From NCBI GenBank assembly GCA_045639525.1, contig JAZUDI010000011.1, positions 1 through 49,664 on the forward strand: a stretch of DNA of 49,664 bases, given 5' to 3'. Under the pieces are notes generated by a model. That model was not told where the DNA came from. It ran no database searches and saw only the letters and a program-made list of their open reading frames with translations. The stretch comes from UBA1181 sp045639525 (lineage in GTDB: Bacteria > Bacteroidota > Bacteroidia > Bacteroidales > Paludibacteraceae). The translations under genes and the position numbers were made by a program. The stretch's first letter is position 1. Each line of letters opens with the position of its first letter. Positions 35,780 to 42,688 of this stretch are shown here, in pieces.

Positions 35780-35787
35780 CAAATATA
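35780..35787 (-). promoter_or_regulatory. -7 promoter element for the giant GH8 gene
   Basis: CAAATATA on the plus strand (TATATTTG on the minus strand), the same octamer as for the GH73 and CE4 genes, about 80 bases before the start at 35699. Confidence 0.5.
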
Positions 35788-35903
35788 TAAAAAAAACTTA
35801 AAAGGGAGGCTTTTTCACCACTTTTCGCCCTCGCATCTCCCCTATTTTTAGATTTTTGCAAACATTAACTTGTTCAGCATATAAAGATTTCTATAAAAGA
35901 TAT

Positions 35904-35911
35904 TATCTTTG
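35904..35911 (+). promoter_or_regulatory. -7 promoter element for the BIG2/LRR lipoprotein gene
   Basis: TATCTTTG matches TAnnTTTG exactly; the predicted leader before 36033 is about 115 bases. The 283 bases between the divergent genes hold no other feature that I can support. Confidence 0.5.
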
Positions 35912-36032
35912 CCTTTTATTAAGGGAATAGTTTTTTCTCTTTGTAGCAAGAGGAGTGGTTCTTCTTAAATTGCGTATATGATTGGCATACAATTAGGTTT
36001 ACGAAATCATTAATAATTAAATTAACATATAA

Positions 36033-37217
36033 ATGAACACAAAAAAAGTATTTAGCATGGCGATGGTTGCCACTTTGGCATTGCCTACCATGTTCGTCTC
36101 TTGTAAGCACGACGACGACAAGAATGCGGCTGAACCGAAGCCAAAAATCCCAGTGGAGAGCGTCACTTTGAATTTGCACGACACCACTATCTTCAAGGGC
36201 GAGAACTTTATTCTATCCGCCACTATCCTCCCTGCCAACGCAGACACTTTGGGCATCGATTGGAAGAGCGGAGACAACACAGTAGTCACCGTTAACAGCA
36301 CAGGTACGGTAATTGGTTTAGGAAAGGGTACCGCCTACATTTACGCCATCTCATTGGGCGGAAGCAAGAAGGACTCTTGCGTTGTGAAGGTCATCGAGAA
36401 CATCGAAATTGCGGACGCTAACTTCTTGAAGGCATTGGTCGCAGACCCTAACATCAACACCAACGGCGATGACGGTATCGACCCTAAAGAGGCGCTAAAC
36501 GCAAAGGTAATGGATTTGTCAGGTAAGAAGATCACCTCTTTGGCAGGTCTTAACTACTTCACCAACTTGGAGGAGTTGACTGTCAGCGACAACCAATTGA
36601 CTGAAATCGATGTGAAGTCTTTGTCAAAGTTGAGAGAACTCGCTTGCGACAACAACAAGATCTCTAAACTCGACATCAGCCAAAACACCGCGTTGACCTC
36701 TATCATGTGTTACAAGAACAACTTGGACACTTTGGATATCAGAAACAACGCTAACCTCAACGATATCTTCTGCGGTAACCAAAGCAACGTCTTGAAACTT
36801 CAACTCACCACCGCACAATTCAATACCATCTGGAAAGAGAATGGTACAGACCCCGACAACAAGGGTGTTGAGATGGTGATGAACTTCTTTGACGGCACCA
36901 CATTCGCTTCTACCTCTTTCGAGAACAACTTGAAGAATGGAGATACCTTCTCATTCAACATCAAGAAGAAGCAATTCACCTTCCGTCTTCAAGACAGCGA
37001 AGGAAATGAGTTATCATTCTACGATAGCACAGTTCTCAGACAAATCGTTTGGACAAGTTCCGATGAAACAATCGCAACTATCTCCGCAGACTACGAGGAT
37101 GAGGCCAATAACAACAAGGTTCAAATGACTGTGAAGGCGGTTGCAGCAGGAAATGCGGTCATCACCGGTACAGTAAATAACGAGTACACAATCTCTTTCA
37201 ACCTTGAGGTAAAGTAA
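36033..37217 (+). CDS. Surface lipoprotein with BIG2 domains and leucine-rich repeats
   Basis: A 394-residue lipoprotein: signal ending MFVSC24, followed by KHDDDK, an acidic stretch of the kind that exports lipoproteins to the outside of the Bacteroidetes cell. Residues 40-125 are a BIG2 Ig-like domain (VESVTLNLHDTTIFKGENFILSATILPANAD). Residues 130-250 are four to five leucine-rich repeats (LAGLNYFTNLEELTVSDNQLTEIDVKSLSKLRELACDNNKISKLDIS) of the type found in Bacteroidetes surface proteins. A second, split BIG2-like domain covers about 300-394 and ends IVWTSSDETIATISADY...ITGTVNNEYTISFNLEVK. It probably binds a protein or glycan ligand; the target is unknown. It stands alone with its own promoter and a bidirectional terminator at 37261-37290. 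Confidence 0.85.
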   Translation: MNTKKVFSMAMVATLALPTMFVSCKHDDDKNAAEPKPKIPVESVTLNLHDTTIFKGENFILSATILPANADTLGIDWKSGDNTVVTVNSTGTVIGLGKGTAYIYAISLGGSKKDSCVVKVIENIEIADANFLKALVADPNINTNGDDGIDPKEALNAKVMDLSGKKITSLAGLNYFTNLEELTVSDNQLTEIDVKSLSKLRELACDNNKISKLDISQNTALTSIMCYKNNLDTLDIRNNANLNDIFCGNQSNVLKLQLTTAQFNTIWKENGTDPDNKGVEMVMNFFDGTTFASTSFENNLKNGDTFSFNIKKKQFTFRLQDSEGNELSFYDSTVLRQIVWTSSDETIATISADYEDEANNNKVQMTVKAVAAGNAVITGTVNNEYTISFNLEVK

Positions 37218-37260
37218 AAAGTGCCCAAAAAGGCATTGCACATTATCCACAACAAACAAC

Positions 37261-37290
37261 AAAGGGTTGCATCAGATGGTGCAACCCTTT
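37261..37290. terminator. Bidirectional intrinsic terminator
   Basis: AAAGGGTTGCA (37261-37271) and TGCAACCCTTT (37280-37290) form a perfect 11-base stem with an 8-base loop, midway between the convergent lipoprotein gene and the second Rpn gene. Confidence 0.87.
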
Positions 37291-37316
37291 ATTGTTATCA
37301 TAAAATCCATCAATAT

Positions 37317-38438
37317 CTATCGCTTGACACTCTCTATCTCAGCACGGGATAGTCCAGAATACCTCATAACCTTCTCTATCGGTTCACCCTGTTCCAACAT
37401 CATAGAAGCGATTTGAAAGGCTTTTTCGAAGGATCCTTTTTGCATACCCTGTTGGATACCTCTCTCCATGCCCTGCTGGATGCCTCTCTCCATGCCCTGC
37501 TGGATACCTCTCTCCATACCCTGCTGGATGCCTCTCTCCATACCCTGCTGGATACCTCTCTCCATACCCTGCTGTATGCCATCCTGAACACCCTGTTCCA
37601 CACCTTTCTCATAACCGCTATCATAACCTTCCTCATAACCTTGGGCTACTCCCTCGTCCCATCCCTCCGCTTTAGCGTTGGATATTACATCATTCTGAAT
37701 ACGCAACGCGTCCAAATGTCTTTCGTAAGAGAGTTTCTCCGCTTCGCTCATCGTCAGAAATTTCAACTTCTCACGGGCTTCATTCAATCCAGGTGCCTGA
37801 GTCTCCTCCTTGATTACGCCGGATTTCAGATAATCCATCCACTCCTCGATAGGCGTCTTCGCATAATCATTGAACTCATTGACACGGATGATATAATACT
37901 CCGGAAATATCTCTGAAGGATCTTTCATTCTTCGGTATGTGGCGGATTCATCTTCCACAATGGGCAGATTCATTCCCCGCTTCTCCCGATGGGTCACCTG
38001 CAAAATATCATGGGTATGGACACCCTCGAACTGAACCTGTCCATGATAAAGGTAATCATTTCCCTTGCCGAGATCAAAATAAACCACACTAATGGAGATC
38101 ACCTTACGGATGTCATGGTAATCTCCTCCCAAATGCAACTGCTCGGTAATCGCTTTCGCCGTGCCATACAAAACTCTTTCCAAATAATGGATTTCCCGGC
38201 TCAACTGAATCTCGATGATATAGATCTCTCCCTTGTCATTTTGGGCTTTAATATCGACACGGTTAAATTTGTCCATATCGTTTTCCTGATTGCTTTCACT
38301 CTCCAAGAGCGCCTCTATCTTCACATTCTCTCCGGTGAACACACTAATAAAGCCCTCTAACACATCGAAATTAGCCTTCTCCCTGAGCATTTTCTTGATT
38401 GCCCAGTCAAATCTCACATACTTTTCTGTCACTTGCAT
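37317..38438 (-). CDS. Rpn family recombination-promoting nuclease/putative transposase (PDDEXK_2 type), second copy
   Basis: A 373-residue paralogue of the protein at 5875-6936: the N-terminus YVRFDWAIKKMLREKANFDVLEGF, the nuclease core FNRVDIKAQNDKGEIYIIEIQLSRE and the P-x-Y-Y-I-I-R-V-N segment all agree. The D...E-x-Q core is intact. The C-terminal tail differs: instead of AEGR units it has repeats of the octapeptide GIQQGMER (about residues 285-335), then a short helical end LEQGEPIEKVMRYSGLSRAEIESVKR that matches the end of the first copy (ISEIATVTHLSEDDI). Such proteins are usually present in many divergent copies per genome. No inverted repeats flank it that I can see. The promoter octamer at 38467-38474 is identical to that of the first copy. 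Confidence 0.85.
   Translation of the reverse strand: MQVTEKYVRFDWAIKKMLREKANFDVLEGFISVFTGENVKIEALLESESNQENDMDKFNRVDIKAQNDKGEIYIIEIQLSREIHYLERVLYGTAKAITEQLHLGGDYHDIRKVISISVVYFDLGKGNDYLYHGQVQFEGVHTHDILQVTHREKRGMNLPIVEDESATYRRMKDPSEIFPEYYIIRVNEFNDYAKTPIEEWMDYLKSGVIKEETQAPGLNEAREKLKFLTMSEAEKLSYERHLDALRIQNDVISNAKAEGWDEGVAQGYEEGYDSGYEKGVEQGVQDGIQQGMERGIQQGMERGIQQGMERGIQQGMERGIQQGMERGIQQGMQKGSFEKAFQIASMMLEQGEPIEKVMRYSGLSRAEIESVKR
37447..37580 (-). repeat. 24-base coding tandem repeat in the second Rpn gene
   Basis: Five near-identical 24-base units start at 37447, 37471, 37495, 37519 and 37543 (plus-strand unit begins CCCTGCTGGATACCTCTCTC), followed by a partial sixth. Units differ only at a few positions, chiefly A/G changes. 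They encode GIQQGMER on the minus strand and are in frame, so copy-number change would alter length only. Confidence 0.9.
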
Positions 38439-38466
38439 AAAAACTTAGATTTAATCATTAACAAGG

Positions 38467-38474
38467 CAAAAATA
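38467..38474 (-). promoter_or_regulatory. -7 promoter element for the second Rpn gene
   Basis: CAAAAATA on the plus strand (TATTTTTG on the minus strand), 28 bases before the start codon at 38438. Confidence 0.5.
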
Positions 38475-38536
38475 ATGAAAATATTGGGCACCACAAACTA
38501 GAAATGGTTGTAGCGCGTCAAAAAAGTCTTAATTAT

Positions 38537-39688
38537 CTACACCCGCTCGTAGGCAATAGCCGCATTACTGCCACCAAATCCGGAAATCAGTTTAAGGAAA
38601 CAGCGCTTATCGCTCGTCGTCAGTTGGTTGCAAACCGTCATCGGTTGCACCACCCCGTAGGTTTCGTGGCCTGCCGTAGGCAAGATGCAACAATCTTGGA
38701 TCGCCGCCATAGAGAGGATACATTCCAACAAACCTGCCGCACCCAAGGTGTGACCATAATATCCCTTCAGACTGAAAGTAGGCACCTCGCTCAATCCCGC
38801 GCGACTAATCGCCCAAGACTCCATATCATCATTGTAACGGGTAGCGGTACCATGCGCGCAGATGAAGGAGATCTGATTAGGATCGATATTTCGCATCGCT
38901 AAGGCTGTGGCATTGAAAAGCCCCTCGCCCGTTCGGGAAGGTCCAGAGATATGGTTCGCATCGTTGCGGTTGCCCCCGCCTCGCCAGACGATGGTATCTT
39001 TTGGCAGAACCGTATCATCCGCCACCTGCTCAAAAACGATGGTCGCAGCCGCCTCTCCCAAATTCAGGCCGACTCTGTTCTCATCGAAAGGTTTGCACAA
39101 TTCAGGCGATAGCGCCTTGAACGACTGAAATCCCGAAACGACAAATCTGCATAAGATATCGGCACCCACCACGACCGCATGACGGTAGCCCTTGGTACGC
39201 ATCAAATCGAAGGCCAACAACTGCGCAGCCACGCCCGAAATACAGGCGTTGCTCACAACCACAACCTCATTGGGATTGCCAAAATATTTACCCAAAATCT
39301 GCGCCGACGACCATAGTTCCGCACGCTTTTTCTCAAATCCGTCACAATCCTCCAACAAAGAGACATTTCCCTTCGTGGTGGAAAGAACAAACACGACATC
39401 CTCCCTCTTCGGATCGATCGCCGCCGCCTTTACCGCACGTTGGGCGGAGAGGAGCATCACCTGCTCAAAGCGGGTAAGCCGCTCACAAGGCTTCAACTCT
39501 TGGGCCACACACGATGCCACATGATTCCAATCGAGCAAAGAGCCGAAAAAAGGCTCCGGCAACCCGAACACACCAGTGCGAAGAGCACCACCTTTTAACC
39601 CGCCATTGATATTCGCATAGTTCTCCTCGGAAGTGTCACCCAAAGGGGAGAAGATATTATCGCTTAATTTATAGATCATATATAACAA
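38537..39688 (-). CDS. Beta-ketoacyl-ACP synthase family protein
   Basis: A 383-residue condensing enzyme with a complete Cys-His-His triad: C149 in SNACISG, H279 in CAHGTATRYND and H313 in KGYYGHTLGAAG. The C-terminal ISGFGGSNAA motif is also typical. It belongs to the FabF-like/KAS branch that extends acyl chains on an acyl carrier protein. It is somewhat shorter at the N-terminus than FabF (412 residues), as are the ketosynthases of aryl polyene and flexirubin clusters. It is the last gene of an operon with a dehydratase, a methyltransferase and an LpxL-like acyltransferase, which argues for a specialised polyene or lipid product rather than housekeeping fatty acid synthesis. No acyl carrier protein or ketoreductase is found in the window. 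An alternative start three codons later (MIYKLSDN) is possible. Confidence 0.87.
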   Translation of the reverse strand: MLYMIYKLSDNIFSPLGDTSEENYANINGGLKGGALRTGVFGLPEPFFGSLLDWNHVASCVAQELKPCERLTRFEQVMLLSAQRAVKAAAIDPKREDVVFVLSTTKGNVSLLEDCDGFEKKRAELWSSAQILGKYFGNPNEVVVVSNACISGVAAQLLAFDLMRTKGYRHAVVVGADILCRFVVSGFQSFKALSPELCKPFDENRVGLNLGEAAATIVFEQVADDTVLPKDTIVWRGGGNRNDANHISGPSRTGEGLFNATALAMRNIDPNQISFICAHGTATRYNDDMESWAISRAGLSEVPTFSLKGYYGHTLGAAGLLECILSMAAIQDCCILPTAGHETYGVVQPMTVCNQLTTSDKRCFLKLISGFGGSNAAIAYERV

Positions 39689-39717
39689 TTTCTTTTCAAA
39701 GGGATAGGAGACAAGCG

Positions 39718-40137
39718 CTACAACGACTTTTCGGTCAAAACCACGCGCATCTCACCCTCTGCCACCAATTCACCACCAACCATCACCTTGGACAAATAGA
39801 TGGAGATGGAGAATACAGGATCCCCCTGCTCCTCCACTAGGGTCTCCACCACCGATCCGACAGGCGGCAACTTGTAAATCTTCAGGTTCTTTACCGACGC
39901 CACCACGCCAATCCGGATAGGCACATGTCGGGAGAGATAGCCAATATGGGTAGCGCAACTCTGCGCGATGTTTTCCAACACACCCGCCTCCAGCAGCTGT
40001 CCATTCTTCACCAAAGGATGTCCTTCGCACACCACAAAATCTGTCTGGCAAAGATGCTGCTCGCACGCCAACATCCGATCCACCAAAAGAAATGGCGGTT
40101 GTTGCGGCAAAAACTCGGAAGCGTTTAACGGTTGCAT
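39718..40137 (-). CDS. Hotdog-fold 3-hydroxyacyl-ACP dehydratase-like protein
   Basis: A 139-residue hotdog protein similar to FabZ/ApeP dehydratases. Seen: LPQQPPFLLVDRML near the start (FabZ: LPHRPPFLLVDR), VCEGHPLVKNGQLLEAGVLENIAQSCA containing the probable catalytic His and the helix that lines the active site, and VASVKNLKIYKLPPVGSVVETLV. The usual His of LPHRPPF is a Gln here, which is tolerated in the aryl polyene dehydratase branch as far as I recall but is not certain. Its start overlaps the end of the methyltransferase gene by 13 bases and the ketosynthase follows after 29 bases, so the three are cotranscribed and probably coupled in one pathway. Confidence 0.8.
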   Translation of the reverse strand: MQPLNASEFLPQQPPFLLVDRMLACEQHLCQTDFVVCEGHPLVKNGQLLEAGVLENIAQSCATHIGYLSRHVPIRIGVVASVKNLKIYKLPPVGSVVETLVEEQGDPVFSISIYLSKVMVGGELVAEGEMRVVLTEKSL

Positions 40138-41225
40138 GAGGCGGCCAATTTACATACGACAAGGCTATGGCCCATTCCCAATCCGTCATGGATGCTCTCC
40201 ACCTCCAAGCCAGCCTCTTGGATGCAACGGATCATATCATTGGAATAGTACATCTTGCTGTTTCCATTCGCCATAGCGGCGAAATAGATGCTAATCTGCG
40301 CCAAGCAATACGAAGCGGTCTCGAAGCGTTGCCTATCCCAAAAGGTCTCCATGATGAAGAGACGGCTCTCCGCTTGCATCGATTTTGCGGCACGGGTCAA
40401 AATGCTGATTACCTCCGTCTCGCTGAAGCAGTCCAAGAACTGGCTCATCCAAATCGCATCAAATCCAGTTGGGAAAGGCACCTTTTCATCGAGCAAGTTC
40501 GCTCCGTGGCCGTGGATACGGTCGGCCCCTGGTTTACCTTTGGTCTGGGCGCGCATCATCTCCAACTGTTGGGGAAGATCCATAATGGTCACCTCCGCCT
40601 CCGCATTACGCGTAACACATTTCATGGCGAATCGTCCCGTATTGCCTCCCACATCCAAAAGAGATCTTCTCTTGCCGTCGAAAACGATATCCATCGCCTC
40701 GTCGAACGAGCAATCCGAATAGTAATGGTCAAAACCGAACCAACTCTTCTGCACCTGCTCAGGTAGTTGGGAGAGACCTTCATAAATCGTCGGCCACTCA
40801 CCGAAGACCTTCAAGCCCTCTGGCTTACCATTCTTAATGGCCTCCTCCAAATGGAAGAGTCCCAGATAGTTCACATCATGATTGAAGTCCATATTCACAC
40901 GGGCCATATCCTCGTGCAATAAAAACCATCCAGCCTTCGCCAAACGGAATTTACCCTCCTTCAACAACACAGTACCAATGGTCAGGGATGATTCCAACAG
41001 ACACTGAGCGCCATAACGGGAGATTTGCGCCTTCTCGGCGATCTCCTCCAACGTCAAGCCACCCTTATTGTCATCCAACATTTGGAAAATACCCAACTTC
41101 ACCATCAAGCGGGAAACCTGAAAAACGACTGGCCCCGCCGCGATCTCTTGCGCCAGACGTTGCGCCTGCAATGCCGAGAAACGCTCCTTACTATAAATTT
41201 CTTTCTGTGGAGACTGCAATTCCAT
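40125..41225 (-). CDS. SAM-dependent methyltransferase (O-methyltransferase family 2 type)
   Basis: A 366-residue methyltransferase with the two-domain plan of the plant/bacterial O-methyltransferase family: an N-terminal winged-helix dimerisation domain (about 20-110, FQVSRLMVKLGIFQMLDDNKGGLTLEEIAEKAQI...) and a Rossmann domain with the SAM motif SLLDVGGNTGRFA (188-200), TIMDLPQQLEMM and the conserved SQFLDCFSETEV segment. Such enzymes methylate phenolic hydroxyls of aromatic products, and methyltransferases of this kind accompany aryl polyene and flexirubin genes, where they modify the aryl head group. The substrate here is inferred only from context. It follows the acyltransferase gene by 53 bases and overlaps the dehydratase gene by 13. 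Confidence 0.83.
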   Translation of the reverse strand: MELQSPQKEIYSKERFSALQAQRLAQEIAAGPVVFQVSRLMVKLGIFQMLDDNKGGLTLEEIAEKAQISRYGAQCLLESSLTIGTVLLKEGKFRLAKAGWFLLHEDMARVNMDFNHDVNYLGLFHLEEAIKNGKPEGLKVFGEWPTIYEGLSQLPEQVQKSWFGFDHYYSDCSFDEAMDIVFDGKRRSLLDVGGNTGRFAMKCVTRNAEAEVTIMDLPQQLEMMRAQTKGKPGADRIHGHGANLLDEKVPFPTGFDAIWMSQFLDCFSETEVISILTRAAKSMQAESRLFIMETFWDRQRFETASYCLAQISIYFAAMANGNSKMYYSNDMIRCIQEAGLEVESIHDGLGMGHSLVVCKLAASCNR

Positions 41226-41278
41226 AATCGTATTGTATTTTTCTAAACCTATCTATTTTCAATTCCACTTGTCCATCA

Positions 41279-42193
41279 TTACTTCCAGAATGAATAGAAG
41301 TTGAACCATTGAAGCGGATATTGTTTCACCATACTCTCCAACTCGCTGGCAAATTGTCTGGTCAGATGCTCCGCTTGCTGAACGGAATTAGCCGCTTCGG
41401 CGGATGGCTGCAACAACTTCGCATAACCGTAATACCGGGAATGGCTGATTTTCACGATGAAAAGGGCAGCCACCGGCACGTCAAGCTGCGCCGCTAAACG
41501 AAATGTTCCCACAGGAAAATCCGCCTCGCTTCCTAAAAAATCAAGCGACACCTTTTTATTACCTCCCAAAAATCGGTCGCAAGGGATCGTAACCACCTCA
41601 CCATTGTCCAAAGCGTTTTTAATGGTAAAGAGATGGGACATATCCTCCGTCACAGGGATCAAGTTGATGTTCATCTTTCCGAAAGCTGAATCACGTTGGT
41701 CCTGAAAGCCCTTCCGCTCGCCGCCGAATATGATGCCGTTGATTCGTTTCTTGTCCTGATGGATAGAGAGCCCCGCCATCTCCAGATTGCCGAAATGGGC
41801 GCTGGCGATGATAAATCCACTCTCTCCGCAAAGTAGATCGTGGATGACGTCATCCCCCTGCATCTCCACCTTGAATTGAGCCGCGTTACCCGCCAAAATG
41901 GCGAACTTATCCAACACTACCTCCCCAAAAAGGATATGGTTGCGGCAGACAGAGATAAATGATCTCCACCTTGAATAGTGAAGGCGGTCGCGGAAATAAC
42001 TGTATATGGCATTGTACCCTTTACGGGCGAATATCAAATAGAAAGGGATGACCAGATAGAGCACCGGGTAGAGCCATACCACCCTCACCTTGCTCAACAC
42101 CAGCAGCAAGAAGTTCTGTCCGAACCATCCGCCCCCCGTCTTTCCTTTCCAATCTTTATTCTCCATCCGCTCAATCATTTTGTTCCGCATCAT
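41279..42193 (-). CDS. LpxL/HtrB-like lysophospholipid/lipid A acyltransferase
   Basis: A 304-residue membrane-bound acyltransferase of the LpxL/LpxM (HtrB) family. Seen: an N-terminal hydrophobic segment (about 37-56), the catalytic H-x4-E motif H133-FGNL-E138 preceded by SGFIIASA, the IPCDRFLGGNKKVSLDFLGSEADFPVGTFRLA segment that forms the rest of the acceptor site, and a final QWFNFYSFW, as in LpxL. In lipid A synthesis these enzymes add a secondary acyl chain from ACP; relatives in aryl polyene clusters transfer the finished polyene to a lipid or glycan anchor. The genomic position beside ketosynthase and methyltransferase genes supports the second role. The start codon overlaps the preceding gene by 23 bases. 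Confidence 0.83.
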   Translation of the reverse strand: MMRNKMIERMENKDWKGKTGGGWFGQNFLLLVLSKVRVVWLYPVLYLVIPFYLIFARKGYNAIYSYFRDRLHYSRWRSFISVCRNHILFGEVVLDKFAILAGNAAQFKVEMQGDDVIHDLLCGESGFIIASAHFGNLEMAGLSIHQDKKRINGIIFGGERKGFQDQRDSAFGKMNINLIPVTEDMSHLFTIKNALDNGEVVTIPCDRFLGGNKKVSLDFLGSEADFPVGTFRLAAQLDVPVAALFIVKISHSRYYGYAKLLQPSAEAANSVQQAEHLTRQFASELESMVKQYPLQWFNFYSFWK

Positions 42194-42641
42194 CTTGGAG
42201 TAACTCCTTCATCTCTTTGAACATGCGTTCGCAATGACACATCTCTCGTGAAAGGAAGGGATAAAACTCTGGCCACTGCTCCTGACGATGGATATCAAGA
42301 CCCCCAAGATGCTTATAAATGCGAGAAACCATTGTGCCGCAAGGCTTTTGGAACTGCTCCTGCCATTCGGCATCCGCGAAATGTTCATCGACCACCACCT
42401 TATACTTCTTCATAGTCTCGAACATCTCCAATCGTTTGCTCAACTTGGGATGATTCAGTTCAAAAATGACATAGGCGCCGTCACGCGCGGCATCGAACTT
42501 CAACTCCACGCCCTTGACCTTGGTGTTATACAAGATCCACTTGCGTTTCTTGTATTTGAAACGGGGAAGATTCTCGCAAAACGCGTCGAACCCCGTCCAA
42601 AATCTTCTTTTCAGATCTTTCGCCTCTTCTCTTGTGTACAT
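42171..42641 (-). CDS. DUF4268-like hypothetical protein
   Basis: A 156-residue soluble protein without signal peptide or membrane segment. Charged and aromatic: MYTREEAKDLKRRFWTGFDAF at the start, FDAARDGAYVIFELNH in the middle and CHCERMFKEMKELL near the end. It resembles the short Bacteroidetes proteins labelled DUF4268, some of which are fused to nuclease-like domains, but no catalytic motif is evident and the function is unknown. It overlaps the acyltransferase gene by 23 bases and follows the outer-membrane protein gene by 47, so it is part of the operon by position. A similar protein is often a free-standing gene elsewhere in Bacteroidales, so its link to the pathway may be accidental. 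Confidence 0.6.
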   Translation of the reverse strand: MYTREEAKDLKRRFWTGFDAFCENLPRFKYKKRKWILYNTKVKGVELKFDAARDGAYVIFELNHPKLSKRLEMFETMKKYKVVVDEHFADAEWQEQFQKPCGTMVSRIYKHLGGLDIHRQEQWPEFYPFLSREMCHCERMFKEMKELLQDDAEQND

Positions 42642-42688
42642 AAGCCTCTCGTTTTACGCGAAATTACGATTTCTTATCGAAATAGCAA

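Noticed and set aside
37447..37580. Regularly spaced repeats that could suggest a CRISPR array
   Set aside because: The 24-base units are directly contiguous, with no unique spacers, and encode an in-frame protein repeat.
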